Source: Maribacter sp.
GTDB lineage: Bacteria > Bacteroidota > Bacteroidia > Flavobacteriales > Flavobacteriaceae
Assembly (NCBI GenBank): GCA_024643345.1
Contig: JAHENB010000003.1
Coordinates: forward strand, 96,132-160,131
Direction of reading: 5' to 3'
DNA: 64,000 nucleotides
Positions 8,342 to 15,959 of the stretch are shown in pieces. The position numbers and the translations under genes were made by a program. How positions within the stretch are numbered: position 1 is the stretch's first letter; each line of letters begins with the position of its first letter. The notes under the pieces are model-generated. The model was given only the letters and a program-made list of their open reading frames with translations. It was not told the origin of the DNA and did no database searches.

Positions 8342-9109
8342 TCAAAGGCCGAAAACGCGTAGTGCATTTTCAGTGGTCAAGGTCGCAATATCGCTTGCAT
8401 CTTTTTTATATATCTGTGCCAGCTTCTCTACTATCAGCGTCAAATAGGAACTTTCGTTACGTTTTCCCCGGTAAGGAACGGGCGCCAAATAGGGCGAGTC
8501 GGTTTCCAGTACCAGATGTTTAAGGTCTATCTGATCGAGAAAGGTATCGATTTTTCCATTCTTAAAGGTAACCACCCCCCCAATTCCAAGCATCATGTTA
8601 TAACCTATGGCCCGCTGTGCCTGCGCCAAGGTTCCCGTAAAGCAATGGAAGATGCCAAAAAGGTCGGCTCCTTTAGCCTCCTCCAGCAGTTCGAAGATTT
8701 CATCAAAGGCCTCGCGGCAATGGATAACAATGGGCAATTTGTACTTTTTGGCAAGCTCTATTTGATATTTGAAAGCCTGTTGCTGTTCTTTTAAAAAGCG
8801 CTTCTCCCAATACAGGTCGATCCCAATTTCCCCTACCGCATAATACTTGTGGCTGGCCAGCATCGCCTCCACATGTTGCAGTTCTTCCTTGTAATTCTCT
8901 TTGACATGCGTGGGATGCAGTCCCATCATCAAAAAAATGTGCCCGGGATATTTTTTTTCAAGATCAAGCATCAATTGGGTATAGCCCGAATCGATAGCCG
9001 GCAAAAAGAATCGCCCAATTCCCGATTTCAAGGCCCGTTGGATCATTGCATCCCTGTCTTCTTCAAAGGCCTCACTATACAAATGGGTATGCGTATCGGT
9101 TAATGTCAT
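8342..9109 (-). CDS. TatD-family metal-dependent nuclease
   Basis: A 255-residue TIM-barrel hydrolase of the TatD/YcfH family, DNases that use a two-metal site. Visible metal-site motifs are the N-terminal TDTHTHLYSEAF, GEIGIDLYW in the middle, IVIHCRE, GIFHCFTG and LETDSPYLAP near the C-terminus, in the family order. Length is standard. The start at 9109 is supported by the conserved LTDTHTH N-terminus. A perfect -7 box lies four bases upstream. It probably heads a unit with ansA. The physiological role, in DNA repair or turnover, is inferred from the family. Confidence 0.94.
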   Translation of the reverse strand: MTLTDTHTHLYSEAFEEDRDAMIQRALKSGIGRFFLPAIDSGYTQLMLDLEKKYPGHIFLMMGLHPTHVKENYKEELQHVEAMLASHKYYAVGEIGIDLYWEKRFLKEQQQAFKYQIELAKKYKLPIVIHCREAFDEIFELLEEAKGADLFGIFHCFTGTLAQAQRAIGYNMMLGIGGVVTFKNGKIDTFLDQIDLKHLVLETDSPYLAPVPYRGKRNESSYLTLIVEKLAQIYKKDASDIATLTTENALRVFGL

Positions 9110-9113
9110 CGGA

Positions 9114-9133
9114 CAAAAATAGGTTTATCTTTG
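9114..9133. promoter_or_regulatory. Divergent -7 boxes for tatD (minus) and the retropepsin gene (plus)
   Basis: On the minus strand TATTTTTG (9121-9114) ends four bases before the tatD ATG. On the plus strand TATCTTTG (9126-9133) could start a transcript reading toward the gene at 9303, with a leader of about 160 bases. Both match TAnnTTTG exactly. No convincing -33 element was found for either. Confidence 0.35.
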
Positions 9134-9302
9134 CTAAACTTAAGTGGCGACTTGTGTAATTTTTTGCAAGCACATGCGTCGGGCGAATCGTAAAGGGTTT
9201 CCCCCTGACAAATGAGAAAAATTATGCAAATCATTTGGTCGATCGATATTTCGCCCTTTGGTTAGACAAAGCGATCTTCAAAAAAGGAAAAAAAGCCTCA
9301 TA

Positions 9303-9749
9303 ATGGGAAGACTTACAAAATTATTAAAGGAAAAGAAATACATCAAAGTACCATTAGTGCTTACAGCGACCAATCATTTCGAACTTATCGTTAAAATAAA
9401 TGGCATTACGGGCCGATTCATTCTCGATACTGGCGCCTCTAATACCTGTATCGGATTTGATAAAATCGAATACTTCAACCTCAATTCGAAGGCTTCAAAA
9501 ATTAAAGCTGCCGGGGCGGGTGCAACAGGAATGGAAACACTGATTTCTACCCATAACAAATTGGAGATCGGAACTTGGCAAAAAGATAAGGTTAAAATAG
9601 TGCTTTTTGACCTGAAACACGTCAATGAGGCACTCATCACCCACAAGGCCATGCCGGTTGAGGGCATCATTGGCGCAGACATACTAAAAAAAGCCAAGGC
9701 GATCATCGATTATAACCAGAAACAGCTGTTCCTGAAATTAAAGGAATAA
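9303..9749 (+). CDS. Retropepsin-like aspartic protease family protein
   Basis: A 148-residue protein with the aspartyl protease signature FILDTGASNTCIG (Asp42-Thr43-Gly44) and a second characteristic stretch, VEGIIGADILKKAKAIIDY. This matches small clan AA proteases of the TIGR02281/retropepsin-like type, which have a single catalytic aspartate per chain and act as dimers. The ORF track uses a TTG at 9258; the ATG at 9303 is preferred because it follows a purine-rich AAAAAGGAAAA stretch. No signal peptide is evident, so it is likely cytoplasmic. Its substrate is unknown. Confidence 0.85.
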   Translation: MGRLTKLLKEKKYIKVPLVLTATNHFELIVKINGITGRFILDTGASNTCIGFDKIEYFNLNSKASKIKAAGAGATGMETLISTHNKLEIGTWQKDKVKIVLFDLKHVNEALITHKAMPVEGIIGADILKKAKAIIDYNQKQLFLKLKE

Positions 9750-9859
9750 ACCGGGAAGATCCATTCCACCATGGTTACCGCATAGTGGCCTATTCGCAAT
9801 GACCAACGCCCTCATGCCAGGCGGGGATAAAAAACAAACAAGATAGGGCAGCTACCCAA

Positions 9860-11083
9860 TTAGAGTTCCAATGCTTTTTTTACCTCATTTTGCATCAATA
9901 ATTCTCCCGGATTCTCTAAAGCCTCCTTCACTGCCACCAAAAAACCTACCGATTCCTTGCCGTCAATAATCCTATGGTCATAAGAAAGGGCCACGTACAT
10001 GATCGGGGCAATGGCGATGGCGCCATCCTTTACAACGGGACGTTCCACAATGTTATGCATGCCTAAAATTGCGCTTTGTGGCGGGTTGATGATCGGGGTG
10101 CTCAACATGGAGCCAAATACCCCCCCATTGGTAATGGTAAAGGTGCCACCGGTCATCTCATCCACGGTGATCTCCCCTTCCCTGGCTCGAATCGCCAAGC
10201 GTTTTACTTCTGCTTCCACACCCCTAAATGTGAGGTTTTCGGCATTTCGGATAACCGGTACCATCAATCCTTTCGGACCTGAAACCGCGATACTGATATC
10301 ACAAAAGTCATAACTGATCATTTCCTTGCCGTCAATCATTGAATTCACCGCAGGGAACATTTCCAATGCCCTGACGACGGCTTTGGTGAAAAAGCTCATG
10401 AAGCCCAGGCCAACGCCATGTTTCTCTTTAAAGGTTTCCTTATAGGTTTCGCGCATCGCGAAAATGGCCGACATATCTACCTCATTAAAAGTGGTAAGCA
10501 TTGCCGTTTCATTCTTTGCGGCGACCAAGCGTTCGGCCACTTTTCTTCGCAGCATGGAAAGCTTTGATCGGGTTTCCCCCCTATTTCCCCCGGTAGGGGT
10601 ACCCATTGATGGTACCGCATTTACGGCATCGTCCTTGGTGATTCTGCCATCCCTTCCCGATCCTTTAATGGCCGTGGCATCGATGCCCTTTTCCTCCAAT
10701 ATCTTTTTGGCAGCCGGGGAAGCCGAACCTGAGGCGTAGGATTCCTTTGGCACTATAGGCTTATCTTCTTTTTTGGCTTCTTCCTTTGTTTCTTTTTTTC
10801 CAGTGGGGGCCGCAACTTCTTTTTCTGGCGCACCACTAGGTTTGGCCGCACTGGTATCGATCAAACATACCACCGCACCAACCGCCACGGCATCCCCTAC
10901 GGCCGCCTTAAGGGTTATGGTCCCGCTATCTTCCGCAGGAAGCTCCAAAGTGGCCTTATCGGAATCGACCTCGGCTATGGCCTGGTCCTTTTCAACATAA
11001 TCGCCATCCTGTACCAGCCATTCCGCGATTTCCACTTCCGTGATGGATTCCCCTGGTGAGGGGACTTTCATTTCTAAAATCAT
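9860..11083 (-). CDS. sucB: Dihydrolipoyllysine succinyltransferase (E2 of 2-oxoglutarate dehydrogenase)
   Basis: E2 core of the 2-oxoglutarate dehydrogenase complex, moving succinyl groups to CoA in the TCA cycle. The N-terminal lipoyl domain has Lys43 in EVDSDKATLE as the lipoylation site. A Lys/Pro/Ala-rich linker follows. The peripheral subunit-binding domain (ASPAAKKILEEKGID...GRDGRITKDD) lies near residues 120-160. The C-terminal catalytic domain carries the active-site motif SYDHRIIDG. The length of 407 residues is normal. It is downstream of sucA but separated by an M23-like gene, and it has a good promoter of its own. Confidence 0.96.
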   Translation of the reverse strand: MILEMKVPSPGESITEVEIAEWLVQDGDYVEKDQAIAEVDSDKATLELPAEDSGTITLKAAVGDAVAVGAVVCLIDTSAAKPSGAPEKEVAAPTGKKETKEEAKKEDKPIVPKESYASGSASPAAKKILEEKGIDATAIKGSGRDGRITKDDAVNAVPSMGTPTGGNRGETRSKLSMLRRKVAERLVAAKNETAMLTTFNEVDMSAIFAMRETYKETFKEKHGVGLGFMSFFTKAVVRALEMFPAVNSMIDGKEMISYDFCDISIAVSGPKGLMVPVIRNAENLTFRGVEAEVKRLAIRAREGEITVDEMTGGTFTITNGGVFGSMLSTPIINPPQSAILGMHNIVERPVVKDGAIAIAPIMYVALSYDHRIIDGKESVGFLVAVKEALENPGELLMQNEVKKALEL

Positions 11084-11126
11084 TCGTTTATTATTTGATT
11101 TATTAGCTTGTCTTTTAGGATTATTA

Positions 11127-11158
11127 CAAACCTACAACAGTACGTTGGTTTGACCAAA
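11127..11158 (-). promoter_or_regulatory. Promoter of sucB
   Basis: On the minus strand TTTG, 20 bases, then TAGGTTTG gives a full match to the Bacteroidota -33/-7 pattern. It lies between the stop of the M23-like gene and the sucB ATG, leaving a leader of roughly 40 bases. It implies sucB can be expressed independently of sucA. Confidence 0.6.
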
Positions 11159-11165
11159 GTTTGCA

Positions 11166-12131
11166 TTATTCCAAATTTTTTATAAAATCTTCTTTTACGG
11201 GCAAGTAATCTTGCCTGGGTTCCCCATTTACCAAAATCTGGTCAAAATAGAGTTTTGCCCCGGTAGCGCCCTCCATAGCGATCTGATTTTGAAGGCTGAG
11301 GTGCAGGTGGGGTTCCGTGGAATTCCCAGAATTGCCACATTGGGCCAAAACATGGCCCTTTCTCACGTCCTGCCCTTCCTCTACTGCTACAGTGCCTTCT
11401 TTGAGGTGGGCAAATAGAACGAACTCCTCGGCATCGGTTTTCAAAACCACCGTATTGCCCGTAAGCTGTTCGGGATTGGTGGTTCCTGGAACATTGTCCG
11501 TTACCCCGGTAATGACCCGAACCACTCTGCCATCGCAGGGGGCAATAACTTCTTTACCAAAGACCAGGTACTCTTCATTTGCGGTGCCTTCACCCCTATG
11601 GGACGAACCATTTTCGACCATTAAAAGGTCGTAGGCATATTGTTGGCTAATTTCAGCTATATGATAATTTTGCGCTACCTCGGTACCGCCCCAAAAAACA
11701 AACCATTCTTCTTGGAAAGGCAAGGACATTTTGGTGGTGTTTCGATCTAAAATCGGCAGTTCCATGTTTCTCACCGGTTGAATGCGCAGCCCATTGATCT
11801 GGTTTTGGGGATTCAACGAAATGACCACATCCGCTAAGCCCTTTTCAAAAAAAGTCCTATAATAATAGGCCCCTGAATCGGAACGGGCAAAGTCCATTTT
11901 GGTAATGGCCCCCAGGGGCGCATATACGTTTTGGGTAAAGAATCTTATTGTCTGTTCCTTGGGGAGCGCCTTTTTCATTTCCACATCGAACATCTCAAAG
12001 ACCCCGTTATAATCGCCAACGTTGTACAAATCCATAAAGTCGGCCGCCGCCTTGGCGTAATTTCCCAACTGCATTTGTGCAGTGCCCGACACACAAGCCA
12101 TAAGTGTCATTAGGCAAACGATTTTTCTCAT
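11166..12131 (-). CDS. Secreted M23-type peptidase with N-terminal DUF3887-like domain
   Basis: A 321-residue exported protein (signal peptide MRKIVCLMTLMACVSGTAQ). Residues about 25-115 resemble the NTF2-like DUF3887 fold (FMDLYNVGDYNGVFEMFDVEMKKALP). The C-terminal half is a LytM/M23 beta domain with FVLFAHLKEGTV, GHVLAQCGNSGNST and the zinc-site motif EPHLHLS. The usual first metal motif HxxxD is not clear; SHRGEG stands in its place, so activity on peptidoglycan is uncertain. It begins 12 bases after sucA and must be cotranscribed with it. That is an odd place for a cell-wall protein. Confidence 0.86.
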   Translation of the reverse strand: MRKIVCLMTLMACVSGTAQMQLGNYAKAAADFMDLYNVGDYNGVFEMFDVEMKKALPKEQTIRFFTQNVYAPLGAITKMDFARSDSGAYYYRTFFEKGLADVVISLNPQNQINGLRIQPVRNMELPILDRNTTKMSLPFQEEWFVFWGGTEVAQNYHIAEISQQYAYDLLMVENGSSHRGEGTANEEYLVFGKEVIAPCDGRVVRVITGVTDNVPGTTNPEQLTGNTVVLKTDAEEFVLFAHLKEGTVAVEEGQDVRKGHVLAQCGNSGNSTEPHLHLSLQNQIAMEGATGAKLYFDQILVNGEPRQDYLPVKEDFIKNLE

Positions 12132-12143
12132 GGTTCCTTTGCT

Positions 12144-14939
12144 TTATTTTGGCCTGCTCATATTGTCCTTGGTCTTGTCGAAAACGTAATCAATGACTTG
12201 CTGATGACGTTTTTTGGAGCGTACCGCACTACCCGCAGCGGGGGAAGCATAAAAACGCCTTGAAGCAACCCTTAACGTATGGGCGTCGCTAAAGTGCATC
12301 ATCAAATGGCTCCAGGCACCCATATTTCGGGGTTCCTCCTGCGCCCAAACCAAATCGTCGGCATGTTTGTATTTCTTTATCATGGCCTTCATCTTGTCAG
12401 TGGGTACGGGAAACAATTGCTCGACCCGAACCAATGCGACATCATCACGGCCTTGGTCTTCCTTTACCGCCAAGAGGTCATAGTAGAACTTACCGGTACA
12501 AAAAACAAGACTTTTAACTTTGTTGACATCGGCAGCGACATCATCGATAACCTCCTGAAAACCGCCAGCAGCCAACTCCATGACCGACGAAACCGCTCTG
12601 GGATGCCTCAACAGACTTTTGGGTGTAAAAATAATCAACGGCTTTCTGAAATTTACTTTCATCTGCCTTCTCAAAATATGGAACATTTGTGCCGGCGTGG
12701 TTACATCTGCAATGTACATGTTGTCACGGGCACATAGCTGTAGGTAGCGCTCCATACGGGCAGAGGAATGTTCGGCACCTTGGCCTTCGTAGCCATGCGG
12801 AAGTAGCATCACCAAGCCGTTTTGAAGTTTCCATTTGTCTTCGGCAGCGGAAATATACTGGTCGATCATTATTTGTGCGCCGTTACTGAAGTCGCCAAAT
12901 TGTGCTTCCCAAATGGTCAAGGTGTTCGGACTGGCCATTGCATAACCATAGTCGAACCCAACTACCCCATATTCCGACAACAAAGAATTGTAGATCTGAA
13001 AAACGCCTTGATTTGCTGCAACGCGGTTCAAAAGCATTACTTCTTCCTCACTTTCCTCTACCTTCATTACCGCGTGGCGGTGTGAAAAAGTACCGCGTTC
13101 AACATCCTGGCCCGACATGCGCACGCCATAACCTTCTTCCAGCAAGGAACCATAGGCCAATAATTCTCCCATTGCCCAATCGAGTTGGTCGGATTTGAAG
13201 AACATTTTCCTTCGGTCTTCCACCAATTTCTCCACTTTCCGGAGGAATTTTTTATCCTCTGGCAACTCGGTCAACACTTTCGCAATGGCTGTCAACTTCT
13301 TCTTGTCGTAGGTGGTGTCCACCGAATCCATCATTTCCCACTCCCTAACATTTTCGAAGCCCTTCCATTCGTCTGCCATAAAAGGCGTGATCACGGTCTT
13401 GGCTTCTTTACGGGAATCTTCCAGTTCGGTCTCCAGGGAATTCTTGTACTCCTCTTCCAATTTGGAAACATAGTTTTCATCGATGATGCCTTCCGCGATC
13501 AACTTTTCGGCGTAGATATCCCTGGGATTCTTATGCTTGGCAATGGCCTTGTAGAGCTTTGGCTGGGTGAACCTAGGTTCGTCCCCTTCATTGTGGCCAT
13601 ATTTTCGATACCCCAGCAAATCGATAAAGACATCGCGCTTAAAACGCATTCTATATGCCAGGGCAAAGAGCGAAGCATGTACAACGGCTTCGGGATCATC
13701 GGCATTTACGTGCAATACCGGACTTAAGGTTACCTTGCCCACATCGGTGCAGTAGGTAGAAGAACGCGCATCCAAGTAGTTGGTGGTAAACCCAATTTGG
13801 TTATTGACGACGATATGTAGCGTGCCATTGGTTTTATAACCATCCAAAGATGCCATCTGCACCACTTCATACACGATACCTTGGCCCGCTATGGCGGCAT
13901 CGCCATGAACGACTATCGGAAGTACTTTAGAGAAATCATCAGGAAAATGGGCATCTTGCTTAGCCCTGGTGATGCCCTCAACCACGGCTCCCACAGTTTC
14001 CAAGTGGGAGGGATTGGGGGCAATGTTCATCTTTATTTTTTTGCCTTTTTCGGAAGTGCGCTCCGATGTCCAGCCCAAATGGTATTTTACATCCCCATCA
14101 AAAATCTCCTCTTCATAATCCTTGCCATCAAACTCGCTGAATATGTCCTTGGCCGATTTGCCGAAAATGTTGGTAAGCACATTGAGGCGACCCCTGTGGG
14201 CCATTCCCATGACGAACTGTTCGACGCCCATTTCCACCGCGTGCTCGACTATAGCATCAAGTGCGGGAATCAAGGATTCGTTGCCTTCCAGGGAAAACCT
14301 TTTCTGACCTACATATTTGGTATGCAAAAAAGATTCAAAAGACACCGCTTGGTTCAGTTTCTTCAGAATGTGCTTTTTTCTCTCAATATCATAATTTGGA
14401 TGATTGTCGTTTACATTGAGCCAGTCTTGGATCCACTGTAACCTTTTCGGATTACGGAGGTACATATATTCGACCCCAATGGCATCACAATAGATCCGTT
14501 GTAAGTGCGCTACAATCTCCTTTAAAGTGCTGGGGCCTATCCCTATGATTTCGCCAGCCTTGAAAACCGTATCGAGATCCTTGTCCGATAAGCCAAAATT
14601 TTCTAGATCAAGGGTAGGCGAGTACTGCCTGCGTTCCCTTACAGGATTGGTTTTGGTGAACAGGTGGCCCCGGCTTCGATAGCCATCGATCAAACGGATA
14701 ACCTGAAATTCTTTTTGTAACGATTCCGGAATCTCTACCTGCTTTCCTTCGATTGGTGAAGTGGCACCATTTTGACCCTGCAGGCCCAATTCTTCCAAGG
14801 TGCTCTCCGAACCAAAATCAAAACCCTGAAAAAAAGCGCGCCAACTGGGCTCAACGCTATCGGGATTCGTAAGGTACTTATCGTAAAGTTCGGCAAAGAA
14901 GGAAGTATGCGCTGTGTTTAAAAAGGAATATTTATCCAT
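12144..14939 (-). CDS. sucA: 2-oxoglutarate dehydrogenase E1 component
   Basis: Thiamine-diphosphate-dependent E1 that decarboxylates 2-oxoglutarate in the TCA cycle. Motifs include the N-terminal SFLNTAHTSFFAELYDKYLTNPDSV region, GMAHRGRLNVL, the ThDP-binding GDAAIAGQGIVYE...NNQIGFTT and the transketolase-like C-terminal half (FDYGYAMASPNTLTIWEAQFGDF). The ORF track starts 18 codons earlier; the ATG at 14939 (MDKYSFLN) is chosen because relatives begin there and a promoter box lies about 35 bases upstream. The length of 931 residues is normal for Bacteroidota. Confidence 0.96.
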   Translation of the reverse strand: MDKYSFLNTAHTSFFAELYDKYLTNPDSVEPSWRAFFQGFDFGSESTLEELGLQGQNGATSPIEGKQVEIPESLQKEFQVIRLIDGYRSRGHLFTKTNPVRERRQYSPTLDLENFGLSDKDLDTVFKAGEIIGIGPSTLKEIVAHLQRIYCDAIGVEYMYLRNPKRLQWIQDWLNVNDNHPNYDIERKKHILKKLNQAVSFESFLHTKYVGQKRFSLEGNESLIPALDAIVEHAVEMGVEQFVMGMAHRGRLNVLTNIFGKSAKDIFSEFDGKDYEEEIFDGDVKYHLGWTSERTSEKGKKIKMNIAPNPSHLETVGAVVEGITRAKQDAHFPDDFSKVLPIVVHGDAAIAGQGIVYEVVQMASLDGYKTNGTLHIVVNNQIGFTTNYLDARSSTYCTDVGKVTLSPVLHVNADDPEAVVHASLFALAYRMRFKRDVFIDLLGYRKYGHNEGDEPRFTQPKLYKAIAKHKNPRDIYAEKLIAEGIIDENYVSKLEEEYKNSLETELEDSRKEAKTVITPFMADEWKGFENVREWEMMDSVDTTYDKKKLTAIAKVLTELPEDKKFLRKVEKLVEDRRKMFFKSDQLDWAMGELLAYGSLLEEGYGVRMSGQDVERGTFSHRHAVMKVEESEEEVMLLNRVAANQGVFQIYNSLLSEYGVVGFDYGYAMASPNTLTIWEAQFGDFSNGAQIMIDQYISAAEDKWKLQNGLVMLLPHGYEGQGAEHSSARMERYLQLCARDNMYIADVTTPAQMFHILRRQMKVNFRKPLIIFTPKSLLRHPRAVSSVMELAAGGFQEVIDDVAADVNKVKSLVFCTGKFYYDLLAVKEDQGRDDVALVRVEQLFPVPTDKMKAMIKKYKHADDLVWAQEEPRNMGAWSHLMMHFSDAHTLRVASRRFYASPAAGSAVRSKKRHQQVIDYVFDKTKDNMSRPK

Positions 14940-14974
14940 AAAAAGGTTTGTCTGAATCGCCAATAAAAATTTAT

Positions 14975-14982
14975 CAAAAATA
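14975..14982 (-). promoter_or_regulatory. -7 box of sucA (TATTTTTG)
   Basis: TATTTTTG on the minus strand matches TAnnTTTG and leaves about 35 bases to the chosen sucA start. The -33 element is weak, with GTTTA about 20 bases upstream. The position inside the longer ORF of the track argues against the earlier start. Confidence 0.45.
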
Positions 14983-15197
14983 CAATATTTCACATTTCTA
15001 AACGTATCTTAGAATGTATAATTGAAGGAACCGATAGGGGATTATGGCAATCCATCCCAAATTGTGAAGCGATTGTCCTAATTTTATGCGTATTTCGATT
15101 CGGACACTTGACAGAGCGGGTATTTCGCACCTATAGTGTATTGGAATGAATGGCGCACAATTGGATCGATGGTCACTAAAACGATAGAAAAACCCAT

Positions 15198-15728
15198 ATG
15201 AATCATTCTCATAAAAATCCTGGAATTGTTTTATGTAGCATCATTTTATTTATGGTCACCACATGGGGAACAGCGCAAAACTTAGTACGTAACAACCAGT
15301 TCTGGGAACATGTTCGTTATGGGGGCGGTTTGGGCTTGGGATTCACCAATGGCGGATTTAATGCCTCCATATCGCCAAGTGCGATTTACCAATTCAATTC
15401 TCAATTCGCAACTGGAATTAGTCTGAGCTTCAATTACGCCAAGTTCAACGACGACAAGTTCATCGCCTATGGCGGCAGTTTGCTCTCGCTTTATAGTCCG
15501 CTCCCTTTCCTTCAACTCTCGGGAGAATTGGAACAATTGCGCATCAATCGGGAACTCGCTACCTTTTCAGGCACCCTAAAAGATAATTATTGGTCGCCGG
15601 CCTTGTTTCTTGGACTTGGCTACAGCAATCAAAACGTTACCTTTGGAATCCGTTATGATGTGCTCTATGACGAAAATAAAAGCATCTATGCAAATGCCTG
15701 GATGCCCTTCGTAAGGGTCTATTTTTAG
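15198..15728 (+). CDS. Small outer-membrane beta-barrel-like protein
   Basis: A 176-residue exported protein (hydrophobic N-terminal signal ending around TWGTAQ). It is followed by repeated beta-strand patterns rich in Gly, Tyr, Phe and Asn (GGGLGLGFTNGGFNASISPSA) and ends in a strand with terminal phenylalanine (AWMPFVRVYF), the usual targeting signal of outer-membrane barrels. No enzymatic motif is visible. It is divergent from sucA, with a 258-base spacer. Eight strands would fit its length. Role unknown. Confidence 0.75.
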   Translation: MNHSHKNPGIVLCSIILFMVTTWGTAQNLVRNNQFWEHVRYGGGLGLGFTNGGFNASISPSAIYQFNSQFATGISLSFNYAKFNDDKFIAYGGSLLSLYSPLPFLQLSGELEQLRINRELATFSGTLKDNYWSPALFLGLGYSNQNVTFGIRYDVLYDENKSIYANAWMPFVRVYF

Positions 15729-15733
15729 CGCTA

Positions 15734-15805
15734 TTGCCTTCCTCCAAGGCAACATGCCAACCAATGGAAAGGCCATTTGCCCAATCGTTCGGTTCCTCAT
15801 TGGGC
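15734..15805. other. Two short hairpins after the barrel gene
   Basis: TTGCCTT/AAGGCAA (15734-15752, five-base loop) and GCCCAAT/ATTGGGC (15779-15805, 13-base loop) follow the stop at 15728. Neither is followed by a T-run, so they are possible 3'-end structures, not convincing intrinsic terminators. Confidence 0.3.
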
Positions 15806-15959
15806 AGGATATCTTTAGACTATTGTCCTAAAAAGCGTACCTTTTATCGCGGCGATTTCGAGGTTGCTGTTTTATCGCTTACTTTTCATCGAAATGTGCT
15901 TAATCCCCAAAAACGGCAATTCAACCATGACGCCATACATTCCCGCAAAAGCAAAGTTG

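Noticed and set aside
13185-14441. Long plus-strand ORFs (180 and 186 residues) within sucA
   Set aside because: They are antisense shadows of sucA, whose family motifs run through the whole region.
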